From: Candidatus Aminicenantota bacterium
GTDB taxonomy: Bacteria; Acidobacteriota; Aminicenantia; Aminicenantales; UBA4085
Direction: 5' to 3'
DNA: 64,000 bases
Assembly (NCBI GenBank): GCA_003141555.1
Contig: PLMN01000011.1
Span: 1-64,000 of the forward strand
The notes under the pieces were generated by a model. The model ran no database searches. It was not told the origin of the DNA and worked only from the letters and a program-made list of their open reading frames with translations. Shown here piece by piece: positions 26,827 through 34,233 of the stretch (position 1 is its first letter; every line of letters starts with the position of its first letter). Made by a program: the position numbers and the translations under genes.

Positions 26827-26990
26827 CGGGGGACTCCGCTTTTCCGAAAAAACAAACTAAAAAAAGAGGTCAACCCGGACCCTCCAATCTGGGGAAACGC
26901 GGCCCCCGGACTCGGGAACGCACCGTCGTCCGGAGTGCGCTCGAGCTTGATGAGGCGCCGGCTTGACCTTGAAACGAAACGCGGGACGGT

Positions 26991-27188
26991 TTACTTCTTC
27001 TTGAGGATAGGCATCCCCGTCTTGGTCGTCTCCATGACCATGTAGCCTTCGGGGACGGCGTCGAGCGCGCCCGGACGGACATCGCGGGCGAAGAAATAGA
27101 TCCTCTGCGCACGGCCGCCCTTGAGCGTGACTTCACGGGAATGGAGGAAATAAGCCACCCCTTTGGAGTTCTTGAATTCAAAGGCCAT
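26991..27188 (-). CDS. Small conserved-looking protein (65 aa)
   Basis: A 65-residue basic protein starting MAFEFKNSKGVAYFLHSREV and ending in LKKK. I recognise this as a type of short hypothetical protein seen widely in bacteria, without known function. GGGAGGT lies 9 nt before the ATG and a promoter (TTGACT-N17-GATACT) lies about 100 nt upstream. It stands alone, 160 nt from the PTS operon. Confidence 0.65.
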   Translation of the reverse strand: MAFEFKNSKGVAYFLHSREVTLKGGRAQRIYFFARDVRPGALDAVPEGYMVMETTKTGMPILKKK

Positions 27189-27291
27189 GATGCAATACCT
27201 CCCGGCTCAAAATTTTTTCGTCCGCACCCAGGACATCAACGGACATCATCAGTTCTATGTGATGCTTGGATGGTTCGGACGATCTCGATTC

Positions 27292-27320
27292 AGTATCGAA
27301 AAATTTCCGGACAAAGTCAA
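27292..27320 (-). promoter_or_regulatory. Promoter of the 65-residue protein gene
   Basis: On the minus strand TTGACT (27315-27320), 17 nt spacer, GATACT (27292-27297). The predicted leader is about 97 nt. Confidence 0.5.
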
Positions 27321-27370
27321 GGCTGAGTTTCCCGTCCGCGGCCCCGGGGAAAAATATTTTGAAAATTGTG

Positions 27371-27398
27371 TTGCAATTTGAGATTGGCACACTATAAT
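27371..27398 (+). promoter_or_regulatory. Strong sigma70-type promoter facing a non-coding stretch
   Basis: TTGCAA (27371-27376), 16 nt spacer, and a perfect TATAAT (27393-27398). Transcription should begin at about 27403-27406, exactly where the 5' arm of the RNA stem described next begins. Confidence 0.6.
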
Positions 27399-27402
27399 AA
27401 AT

Positions 27403-27541
27403 CTGGCTTTCTTGCGCGGGCTGGAGAGAGCCCCCACCTTTTGGTTCCCATCATCAACCCCCCTTTTGCTGACAACAGCCCGCAACCACCCCCCGGGGGG
27501 GCTTGTCAACTTGATCCCCCAGAGATGAAAGCCGGCGTTTT
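27403..27541 (+). ncRNA. Candidate structured small RNA, class unknown (about 139 nt)
   Basis: Bases 27403-27411 (ctggctttc) pair with 27527-27535 (gaaagccgg), 9 bp with one G-U. Directly inside on the 5' side, 27412-27423 pair with 27476-27485 (cagcccgcaa), 10 bp with a 2 nt bulge. A third hairpin closes ggggg/ccccc at about 27496-27520. The outer stem begins at the predicted transcription start and is followed by cgtttt, so one transcript would start and end on the closing stem. The layout is loosely 6S-like but shorter, and I cannot match it to 6S, SRP RNA, tmRNA or RNase P by known motifs. Confidence 0.45.
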
Positions 27542-27635
27542 CCCGCGGCAAAGGACTTTGTCGCGCGAGCGGACCGGAGATTGAAAATTCCCCTCTCCAC
27601 TCCCCCGCGGGTTTTAACGCGAGCGCGCACGGCGG

Positions 27636-27675
27636 GAGCGGCGCCCCGGGCTAAGCCCGGGGCGTCGCGCCGCTC
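27636..27675. repeat. GC-rich perfect hairpin
   Basis: Outer arms gagcggcg/cgccgctc enclose inner arms ccccgggct/agcccgggg with a single-base inner loop. A similar design (ccccaagc/gcttgggg) occurs at 62284-62302. No T-run follows on either strand, so it is not a standard terminator. Confidence 0.6.
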
Positions 27676-27676
27676 G

Positions 27677-27796
27677 TCAACGATCGATGGGCTCACCCTC
27701 CTCGTAGGCGTCGATCACTTCGCGCGGCACTTCGAAGACGCGGTTCCATCCCCCGAGGCGGTTCACGAGATCGGCCTGGGCCGGTCTTGGGAACAT
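27677..27796 (-). other. Possible small ORF or gene remnant (39 codons)
   Basis: The frame reads naturally (NRLGGWNRVFEVPREVID, ending EEGEPIDR) and stops just before the GC hairpin. There is no ribosome site, and the ATG overlaps a TATAAT on the same strand, so this ATG is doubtful. It could be the tail of a decayed gene. I do not recognise the family. Confidence 0.25.
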
Positions 27797-27845
27797 TATA
27801 AGAGGACGCGGCCCGGATTTCCAATATCGGCCGCGGGGAAGATAT

Positions 27846-27877
27846 ACACCCCTGGCTCGCCTTCGAGTCAGGGGTGT
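27846..27877. repeat. Hairpin
   Basis: Arms acacccctg/caggggtgt enclose ctcg-cctt-cgag, giving 13 pairs plus one G-T. No U-run follows on either strand. Purpose unknown. Confidence 0.5.
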
Positions 27878-28155
27878 CATTAAAGGAGGGTCGGGAGAGG
27901 ATCCTAAATCCTCGCCCCTTCAGCAACCTTGGCGTTGCGTCAGCTCGGGATGACTGCCATCTTCCCGATTGCTTCCATTATCGGGCGGAGGCCGGGAAAG
28001 GACAATCGCTCTTCCCGGCGAACGGCGGGGTGATTTTTACCGCCCCCGCCTCACCCCCCGCGGCCGCCCGCGGCTAGCCTTCCCCCTCACCCTGCTTCCT
28101 TTTTTCGCCGGGCGCATATATAATTTTCGGGCGAATCCGGAACGGAGGAGGGCCC

Positions 28156-28215
28156 ATGAGGAAGATCACCCGGACGATCGGGACACGGGCAGGCGCGGTC
28201 AAGGGCCTGGCCTGA
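28156..28215 (+). CDS. Micro-ORF 1 (19 aa)
   Basis: ATG with GGAGGAGG 6 nt upstream opens a 19-codon basic peptide beginning MRKITRTIGTRAGAV. A TATAAT lies at 28119-28124. Its TGA is inside the ribosome site of the next micro-ORF (ctgaggagg), suggesting coupled translation. No family known. Confidence 0.4.
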   Translation: MRKITRTIGTRAGAVKGLA

Positions 28216-28225
28216 GGAGGCCGCC

Positions 28226-28360
28226 ATGGACGCGGTCACGACCTCGATCAAGACGTCCCAGTATTTCTACCCGTACACCGTGGCCCCCCTGCTCAACCTA
28301 GGCGCGGATTTTTATGCGACGCTCGACCCCGACACCTTGAATCACGTGGTGGCGGATTGA
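28226..28360 (+). CDS. Micro-ORF 2 (44 aa)
   Basis: A 44-codon frame with GAGGAGG 5 nt before its ATG, beginning MDAVTTSIKTSQYFYPYTVA and ending LNHVVAD. It lies 10 nt after micro-ORF 1 and 35 nt before the S9 peptidase gene. It contains three Tyr, no Cys and no signal peptide. I do not recognise it; it may be a real small protein or part of a leader. Confidence 0.45.
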   Translation: MDAVTTSIKTSQYFYPYTVAPLLNLGADFYATLDPDTLNHVVAD

Positions 28361-28395
28361 CGTCCGTCCCGAACGCCATACCCTTGGAGGCTTCC

Positions 28396-30777
28396 ATGCA
28401 ACGTCCCCCTCATCGCATCCGTCGGGCCGCGCTCTGTGCGCTCCTGCTCCTGCCGCTTCTCGGCGCGGCCCAAGCGCCCGCCCCCGCGCCGGCGCCCTTC
28501 AAGCTGACCATCGAAAACGTGATGCGCGGCTCGGACCTCGTCGGCGCCGAGCCGTCGGCCGTCCAATGGTCGGTCGACGGCTCCCGGCTCTATTTCCGCT
28601 GGAAGAAGCCGACGGAAAAGGCCGCCGAGCTCTACATGCTGGCCAAGCCCGACTGGACGCCCCGGAAGATCACGCCCGAGGAGATGGCCAAGCTCCCGCC
28701 CGCGGCGGGCGAGGGGGGCCGGATGATGGGCGGGTTCATGGGCCCGGGCGGCGGGGTCCGGTTCGACCGGGAGAGGAAGCGCGGGCTCGTCGTCCAGGGC
28801 GGCGAGATCAGCCTTCTCGATCCCGCGACCGGCAAAGCCACGCTCCTCGTTTCCACCGATTCGCGGAAGCTCAATGTGAATTTCACCGGCGACGGGAAGA
28901 AGATGGCCTTCACCATGGACGACAACCTGTTCGTCTTCTCCCTCGCCGACCGGAGCCTCGCCCAGATGACCTCGATCACGCGGCGCACCCCGCCGCCCGA
29001 CCGCGGCCGGCCCGACGAGCTGGCCAAGTGGTACTCCGACCAGCAGCTCGAGCTCTTCCAGCAGTTCAAGCTTCAGACCGGCGGCGGACGGGGAGGCGGG
29101 CGCGGCGGCTTCGGCGGCCCGGGCGGCGGCGCGTCCGCAGCGGCCCGGCGCCGTCCGTACAACCTCAAGGAGGACCAGAGCGTCTCGTTGGCGCTGTCGC
29201 CGGACGAGAAGTCGGTCTTCCTCACGCTCAGCGAGCCTCACCCCGACGAGAGATCGACCGTCGTCCCGACCTATGTCACCCGCTCGGGCTTCACCGACGT
29301 CATCGATTCCCGGGCCAAGGCCGGCTATCCCTCGCGGATCGTCAAGGCCGGCTTCATGGACACGGCTACGGGAGAGGTCAAATGGCTCGACTACGGCCTG
29401 GGAACCCGGGCCGTCACGCCGGGCGGGGCGCTCTGGTCGCCCGACGGCAAGACCTGCCTCATGACCGCCCGCGCCGAGGACCACAAGGACGCCTGGCTGC
29501 TGAAGGTCGACCCCGCCACGGGCAAGACTACGGTCATCGAGGCCGTCCACGACGAGGCCTGGGTCGGCGAGCTGGGCCTGACCGGCCTTTTCTGGTGGCC
29601 GGACAGCCTCCACGTCTCCTTCCTCTCGGAGCAGGACGGCTTCGCCCATCTTTACAAGATCGGGATCGACGGCAAGGACAAGATCCAGCTGACGAAAGGC
29701 CGTTTCGAGGTCACATCGGCCCAGCTCTCGCGCGACGGGAGGACGATCTATTTCACTTCGAGCGAGGTCCACCCGGGCGAAACCCACTTCTATGCCATGC
29801 CGGCCGCAGGCGGGCCCCGGACGAAGATCACGAGCCTCGTCGGCCTCAACCAGACCTTCCTCTCGCCCGACGAAACGCAGCTCGCCGGGCTCTCCTCGTA
29901 CGCCACCCGCCCACCCGAGCTCTTCCTCCAGGCGAACAAGCCGGGCGCGGCCGCGCGTCAGATCACGGTCTCGACCACGGACGAGTTCCGCTCGTTCGCC
30001 TGGGCCGATCCCGAGGTCGTGGCGATCAAGGCCCGCGACGGCGCGGACATCTACACGCGCGTCTACAAGCCGAAGAATCCCCACCCGGCCAAGCCGGCCG
30101 TGATCTTCATCCACGGCGCGGGCTATCTCCAGGAAGCCCACAAGGGCTGGAGCTCGTATTTCCGGGAATATATGTTCGACAACATCCTGCTGGATAAGGG
30201 CTATACCGTCCTCGACCCGGACTACCGCGGCAGCTCGGGCTACGGCCGCGACTGCCGGACGGGCATCTACCGCGACATGGGCGGCAAGGACCTGAGCGAC
30301 GTCGTGGACGTGGCCCAGTGGGCGGTCAAGGCCCTGGGCGTCGACCCGAACCGCATCGGCTGCTACGGCGGGAGCTACGGCGGGTTCCTGACCCTGATGG
30401 CCATGTTCAAGGCGCCCGGAGTGATGAAGGCCGGGGCGGCCCTCCGGCCCGTCACGGACTGGGCGCACTACAGCGAGGGCTACACGACCGAAATCCTGAA
30501 CCTTCCCCAGAAGGATACCGAAGCCTACAAGCGGAGCTCGCCGATCTATTATGCGGACGGGCTGAAAGGCGCCCTCCTCATCTGCCACGGCGTCGTCGAC
30601 ACCAACGTCCATTTCCAGGACTCGGTCCGGCTCGTCCAGCGGCTGATCGAGCTGGGCAAGGACGGCTGGGAGCTCGCCATTTATCCCGTCGAAAACCACA
30701 GCTTCGAGAACGCCGCGTCCTGGACGGACGAGTACAAGAGGATCTTCAGGCTGTTCGAGGCGAACCTCAAGAATTGA
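28396..30777 (+). CDS. Secreted S9-family peptidase (DPP IV/acylaminoacyl-type)
   Basis: A 793-residue exported serine peptidase: signal peptide (MQRPPHRIRRAALCALLLLP), a beta-propeller (about 35-540) and a C-terminal alpha/beta hydrolase domain. The predicted triad is S660 (GGSYGG), D735 (GVVDTNVH) and H768 (ENHSF). Such enzymes cut short peptides from the N-terminus, often after Pro or Ala. A Gly/Arg-rich insert at about 235-255 is unusual. ATG 28396 is chosen because GGAGG precedes it and the signal peptide follows. The stop codon overlaps the -35 of the next promoter. Confidence 0.92.
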   Translation: MQRPPHRIRRAALCALLLLPLLGAAQAPAPAPAPFKLTIENVMRGSDLVGAEPSAVQWSVDGSRLYFRWKKPTEKAAELYMLAKPDWTPRKITPEEMAKLPPAAGEGGRMMGGFMGPGGGVRFDRERKRGLVVQGGEISLLDPATGKATLLVSTDSRKLNVNFTGDGKKMAFTMDDNLFVFSLADRSLAQMTSITRRTPPPDRGRPDELAKWYSDQQLELFQQFKLQTGGGRGGGRGGFGGPGGGASAAARRRPYNLKEDQSVSLALSPDEKSVFLTLSEPHPDERSTVVPTYVTRSGFTDVIDSRAKAGYPSRIVKAGFMDTATGEVKWLDYGLGTRAVTPGGALWSPDGKTCLMTARAEDHKDAWLLKVDPATGKTTVIEAVHDEAWVGELGLTGLFWWPDSLHVSFLSEQDGFAHLYKIGIDGKDKIQLTKGRFEVTSAQLSRDGRTIYFTSSEVHPGETHFYAMPAAGGPRTKITSLVGLNQTFLSPDETQLAGLSSYATRPPELFLQANKPGAAARQITVSTTDEFRSFAWADPEVVAIKARDGADIYTRVYKPKNPHPAKPAVIFIHGAGYLQEAHKGWSSYFREYMFDNILLDKGYTVLDPDYRGSSGYGRDCRTGIYRDMGGKDLSDVVDVAQWAVKALGVDPNRIGCYGGSYGGFLTLMAMFKAPGVMKAGAALRPVTDWAHYSEGYTTEILNLPQKDTEAYKRSSPIYYADGLKGALLICHGVVDTNVHFQDSVRLVQRLIELGKDGWELAIYPVENHSFENAASWTDEYKRIFRLFEANLKN

Positions 30778-30802
30778 ATGGCGCCCCGGCCCCGTTTATA
30801 AT
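30774..30802 (+). promoter_or_regulatory. Leaderless-type promoter of the ABC/pilD operon
   Basis: TTGAAT (30774-30779, over the stop codon of the peptidase gene), 17 nt spacer, perfect TATAAT (30797-30802), then 9 nt to ATG 30812 without a Shine-Dalgarno. Confidence 0.65.
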
Positions 30803-30811
30803 AAGCAGACG

Positions 30812-31729
30812 ATGAGCACGATCCTCTCCATCGACGGCCTTCGAAAGACGTTCTCCCAGGGCTTCATCCCCCGGCGCAAGGAGATCTTGAAGGGGATCTC
30901 GTTCGCCGTGTCCGAAGGCGAGATCTTCGGCTACTTGGGCCCGAACGGCTCCGGCAAGACCACGACGATCAAATGCGTCCTGGGCCTGATCTTCCCCGAT
31001 GCGGGCCGGATCGAGCTCTGCGGAAGGCCGCACCTCGACCCCCGGTCCAAGGAGAAGGTCGGGTTCCTGCCCGAAAACCCCTACTTCTACGACTACCTGA
31101 CCGCCCGGGAGTTTCTCGATTTCTACGGCCAGCTCTTCCGCCTCGCCCCGGACGTGCGCCGGGAGCGCATCCCCGCCCTCCTCAAGCTGGTCGACATGGA
31201 GCGGGCGGCCGACCTCTCTCTCCGGAAGTTCTCGCGGGGCATGCTCCAGCGCATCGGTCTGGCCCAGGCGCTCATCAACGAGCCGTCGCTCGTCGTCCTC
31301 GACGAGCCGCTCGGCGGCCTCGACCCGATCGGCCGCAAAGAGATCCGGGACATCATCCTCCGCCTGCGGAGCGAGGGCAAGACCGTGGTTCTCTCGTCCC
31401 ACATCCTCCAGGACATCGAGATGATCTGCGACCGGGTGGCGATCCTCGTCGACGGCCGGATCCTGAGCCAGGGACGGCTGACCGACCTCGTCTCCGAGAA
31501 GATCCTCTTCACCGAGATCGTCCTCTCGGGCGTCGGCGACCGGGAGCTCGCCGCGCTCGGCGAGCCGCTGTCGGCCCAGGCCGGCCGGACGCTCCTCAAG
31601 GTCTACGACGAGGCGCGCATCCAGGCCGTGCTCGACCTCGTCCGCGACCGCAAGGGGAACGTCCATTCCCTCCTCCCCCGGACCCAGACGCTTGAGGACC
31701 TGTTCGTCGGCATGGTGAGGCCCCGATGA
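30812..31729 (+). CDS. ABC transporter ATPase (PilH-like by context)
   Basis: A 305-residue single ABC ATPase: Walker A GPNGSGKT, signature LRKFSRGMLQRIGLAQALI (SRGM instead of SGGQ), Walker B LVVLDEPLGGLDP, and a C-terminal extension of about 80 residues usual in ABC-2 exporters. It overlaps the permease gene by 4 bp (ATGA). With that permease, a TPR protein and prepilin peptidase following, the set resembles the pilH-pilI-pilG-pilD genes of Myxococcus, whose ABC transporter is needed for pilus assembly. That equivalence is an inference. Confidence 0.88.
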   Translation: MSTILSIDGLRKTFSQGFIPRRKEILKGISFAVSEGEIFGYLGPNGSGKTTTIKCVLGLIFPDAGRIELCGRPHLDPRSKEKVGFLPENPYFYDYLTAREFLDFYGQLFRLAPDVRRERIPALLKLVDMERAADLSLRKFSRGMLQRIGLAQALINEPSLVVLDEPLGGLDPIGRKEIRDIILRLRSEGKTVVLSSHILQDIEMICDRVAILVDGRILSQGRLTDLVSEKILFTEIVLSGVGDRELAALGEPLSAQAGRTLLKVYDEARIQAVLDLVRDRKGNVHSLLPRTQTLEDLFVGMVRPR

Positions 31730-32490
31730 CCGTCAAGGTGATTGCGGTCAACACGTTCAAGGAGGCGGTCCGCGACCGCATCCTCTATCTGCTCCTCTTC
31801 TTCGCCGCAGCGGCCATTCTCCTCTCCCGCGTCCTGGCCATGTTCACGGTCGGCGACCGGACCAAGATCATCAAGGACGTCGGGCTGGCTTCGATCTCGA
31901 TCTTCGGCGCCCTCATGGCGATCCTCATCGGGACCGGGCTGGTCTATAAGGAAATCGAGAAGCGGACGATCTTCACCCTGATCTCCAAGCCCATCCGACG
32001 TTCCGAGTTCCTCCTGGGCAAGTATTTCGGCCTGGTCCTGACCCTGGCCGTGATGCTCGCCAGCATGGGCCTCATTTTCCTCGCCCTCATCCTCATCCAG
32101 ACCGGGGCCCTCGAGGGCCGGCTCCTCCTGGCCATCCTCTTCATCTTCTTCGAGCTCGTGCTCCTCACGGCCGTGGCCATCCTCTTCTCCTGCTTCTCGA
32201 CGCCCATCCTGAGCTCGCTCTTCTCCCTGGGATTCTACGTGATCGGCCATTTCTCCTGGAGCCTCGAGACTCTCGTCAAGAAGGCCCGGCCGGGCCTCGG
32301 AAAAACCCTCCTCCGCCTTCTCACCGCGGTTCTCCCCGACCTCGAAAATTTCAACATCCGGACCGAGGTCGTTCATGGGCTGCCCCTGCCCGCCTCGTTG
32401 CTCCTCTATTCCGCGGCCTATGGGATCGTCTACGCGGCCTTCGTCCTGACCGTGGCCGTCCTGATCTTCCGGCGACGGGACTTCATCTGA
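31726..32490 (+). CDS. ABC-2 type permease (PilI-like by context)
   Basis: A 254-residue membrane protein with six predicted helices and the ABC-2 pattern (NTFKEAVRDRILYLLLFFA, then LVYKEIEKRTIFTLISKPIR). It pairs with the ATPase just upstream. The transported substrate is unknown. The next gene starts 3 nt after its stop. Confidence 0.82.
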   Translation: MTVKVIAVNTFKEAVRDRILYLLLFFAAAAILLSRVLAMFTVGDRTKIIKDVGLASISIFGALMAILIGTGLVYKEIEKRTIFTLISKPIRRSEFLLGKYFGLVLTLAVMLASMGLIFLALILIQTGALEGRLLLAILFIFFELVLLTAVAILFSCFSTPILSSLFSLGFYVIGHFSWSLETLVKKARPGLGKTLLRLLTAVLPDLENFNIRTEVVHGLPLPASLLLYSAAYGIVYAAFVLTVAVLIFRRRDFI

Positions 32491-32493
32491 TCG

Positions 32494-33330
32494 ATGAAAA
32501 AGAAGCTCGCCCTGGGCCTGATCCTCGTCTTTCTGGCGGCGTCCTTCGCCGGCCTGGAGCTTACCCTGCGCCGCCTGCCCCGCCGCAAGGTGCCGGGAGC
32601 GGGCATCCTCTACATCCCCTCCGGCAGGTATCTCAAGTACGCCACGTTCGGCTTCTCCCCCCTCATAGCCGATATCGTTTACCTCTGGGCGATCCAGTAC
32701 TACGGCAACGAGGAGATCGCCGACCGCTACGATTCGCTGCTTCACATCTTCGGCATCATCGCCGAGCTCGACCCACGCTACGTCGACCCTTATGAAGTCG
32801 GCGCCCTGATCGCTACCAACGACATGGGGGACATGCCCCTGGCCCTCAAGATACTGGACCTCGGCTTCGAGAAGAACCCCGGCCAGTGGATTTTCCCTTT
32901 CGAGGCGGGCCACTACGCCGCCATCGCCAAGGACTACCCGACCGCCCGAGCTTATTTCAAGAAGGCCATGGAGGTCCCGGGCTCGCCGGCCATCGCCAAG
33001 CGCAAGTACGCCGACACCGCCTTCAAGACGATGGACCTCAAGACGTCGTGGGAGACGTGGCTCGAAGTCTTCAACACCGCCCAGGACGACCAGATCCGGA
33101 AGATCGCCTCCAACCATCTCTACCAGGTGAAGTCTGTGGCTGACATCGCCGCGCTCAATAAGGCCGTGGCCCGGTTCAAGGAAAATGCGGGCCGCACGCC
33201 CGCGGAGCCCGGGGAGCTCGTCCGGGCGGGCCTCCTGCCCCAGCTGCCCAAGGACTACGACGGGAACGATTATGTCTACGATCCGGGGACGGGGGAATTC
33301 CGGACGGGAGTCATCCCATGGAAACGCTGA
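32494..33330 (+). CDS. Membrane-anchored TPR protein (possible PilG counterpart)
   Basis: A 278-residue protein with one N-terminal anchor (KLALGLILVFLAASFAGLEL) and a helical, TPR-like body: LWAIQYYGNEEIADRYDSL, DMPLALKILDLGFEKNPGQW, DYPTARAYFKKAMEVPGSP. The extreme C-terminus (DYDGNDYVYDPGTGEFR) looks like the short end motif of pseudopilin-associated proteins. It overlaps pilD by 13 bp. A scaffold role for the ABC pair is inferred from gene order. Confidence 0.7.
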   Translation: MKKKLALGLILVFLAASFAGLELTLRRLPRRKVPGAGILYIPSGRYLKYATFGFSPLIADIVYLWAIQYYGNEEIADRYDSLLHIFGIIAELDPRYVDPYEVGALIATNDMGDMPLALKILDLGFEKNPGQWIFPFEAGHYAAIAKDYPTARAYFKKAMEVPGSPAIAKRKYADTAFKTMDLKTSWETWLEVFNTAQDDQIRKIASNHLYQVKSVADIAALNKAVARFKENAGRTPAEPGELVRAGLLPQLPKDYDGNDYVYDPGTGEFRTGVIPWKR

Positions 33331-34088
33331 TCGTCGTCATCCTCTTCGGCCTCATCTGGGGCAGCTTCCTCAACGTGGTGATCTACCGGGTCCCGGCCGG
33401 CATGAGCCTCCTCTGGCCGCCGTCGGCCTGCCCCGCCTGCAAGGCGAGGATCCGGCCCTACGACAACATCCCCGTCATCTCTTTCCTCGTCCTCGGGGGC
33501 AAATGCCGCCGCTGCGGGGCGAAGATCCCGATCTCCTATTTCCTCGTCGAGCTCCTGACGCCGGCCGCGCTCGCCGTCCTCTACCTTCGCTTTTCCTGGG
33601 GATGGACCTTCGTCGCCGCGGCGCTTTTCACCAGCGCCCTTATCGCCCTCGGGGTCATCGATTTCCGCCACAAGATCCTGCCGGACAAGATCACGTTCCC
33701 GGGGATCGTCCTCAGCCTCGTCTTCTCCTTCTTCAGGGCCGACCTGACCTTCCCCCAGGCCCTGCTCGGAGCGGCCGTCGGCGGGGGATTCCTCCTTGTC
33801 GTCTACGGGGCCTACTACCTCCTCAGGAAAAAAGAGGGACTCGGCCTGGGCGACGTGACCATGATGCTCATGGTCGGCGCGTTCCTGGGTTGGATGAACG
33901 CCCTCCTGACCCTGATTCTGGCCTCGGTGGCGGGAGCCGTCGTCGGCATTCTGATCATGGTCCTGAGGAAAAAGAACCTTCAATACATGCTTCCCTACGG
34001 GTCGTTCCTCGCCCCGGCGGCCTTCGTCGCTCTCGTCTGGGGATCGCGCATCTGGGCGGCCTACTTCGGCCTTTTCCCGGGCCGGTAA
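33318..34088 (+). CDS. pilD: Prepilin leader peptidase / N-methyltransferase
   Basis: A 256-residue type IV prepilin peptidase. The cytoplasmic zinc loop has C38, C41, C63 and C66; the catalytic aspartates are D115 (GVIDFRHKILPD) and D179 (GLGLGDV). The residue after GDV is Thr where Lys is usual. It cleaves and methylates pilins. The pilus assembly operon it would serve lies 20 kb away at 54.6-62.1 kb. Confidence 0.92.
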   Translation: METLIVVILFGLIWGSFLNVVIYRVPAGMSLLWPPSACPACKARIRPYDNIPVISFLVLGGKCRRCGAKIPISYFLVELLTPAALAVLYLRFSWGWTFVAAALFTSALIALGVIDFRHKILPDKITFPGIVLSLVFSFFRADLTFPQALLGAAVGGGFLLVVYGAYYLLRKKEGLGLGDVTMMLMVGAFLGWMNALLTLILASVAGAVVGILIMVLRKKNLQYMLPYGSFLAPAAFVALVWGSRIWAAYFGLFPGR

Positions 34089-34100
34089 TCGGGGCAGCGG

Positions 34101-34177
34101 TAGGGAAATCGGTGACACGATCCCAATTCAAGAGAATTGGGTCGCGTCACCGAATTCCCTTGTCACCGATTTCCCTA
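34101..34177. repeat. Palindromic intergenic element C
   Basis: Perfect 17 bp arms tagggaaatcggtgaca (34101-34117) and its complement (34161-34177), with a second hairpin inside (cccaattc/gaattggg). It lies 12 nt after the pilD stop. The GGTGACA tip matches that of element E. Confidence 0.8.
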
Positions 34178-34196
34178 GAGCCGCCGGGCAGACCGG

Positions 34197-34225
34197 TTGA
34201 ATTTCGCCGCTTAAAATGGTATTGA
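34197..34225 (+). promoter_or_regulatory. Leaderless-type promoter of the membrane protein gene
   Basis: TTGAAT (34197-34202), 17 nt spacer, TATTGA (34220-34225), then 8 nt to ATG 34234. No Shine-Dalgarno. Confidence 0.45.
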
Positions 34226-34233
34226 TTTAGCTC

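Larger units (their letters stand above)
27189..28155. other. Gene-poor kilobase with promoters, hairpins and a candidate RNA
   Basis: I see no convincing protein gene longer than about 40 codons here. The stretch holds a minus-strand promoter (27292-27320), a plus-strand promoter with a consensus -10 (27371-27398) followed by a candidate structured RNA, a GC-rich hairpin (27636-27675), a possible 39-codon frame on the minus strand and a second hairpin (27846-27877). Confidence 0.6.

Noticed and set aside
27403-27541. 6S RNA, SRP RNA or tmRNA
   Set aside because: No SRP GGAA/AGCA core, no tmRNA alanyl acceptor or tag frame, and the 5' strand of a 6S central bubble is missing; kept only as an unclassified candidate.
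27846-27877. T-arm-like sequence suggesting a degraded tRNA
   Set aside because: The central motif CTTCGAGTC looks like a T loop, but the flanks form one simple hairpin and no acceptor or anticodon arm can be drawn.
28342-30699. A 785-codon open frame antisense to the S9 peptidase gene
   Set aside because: It mirrors the peptidase codons in a GC-rich genome, has an Arg/Gly/Asp-rich composition without domains, and the plus strand encodes a complete catalytic triad.
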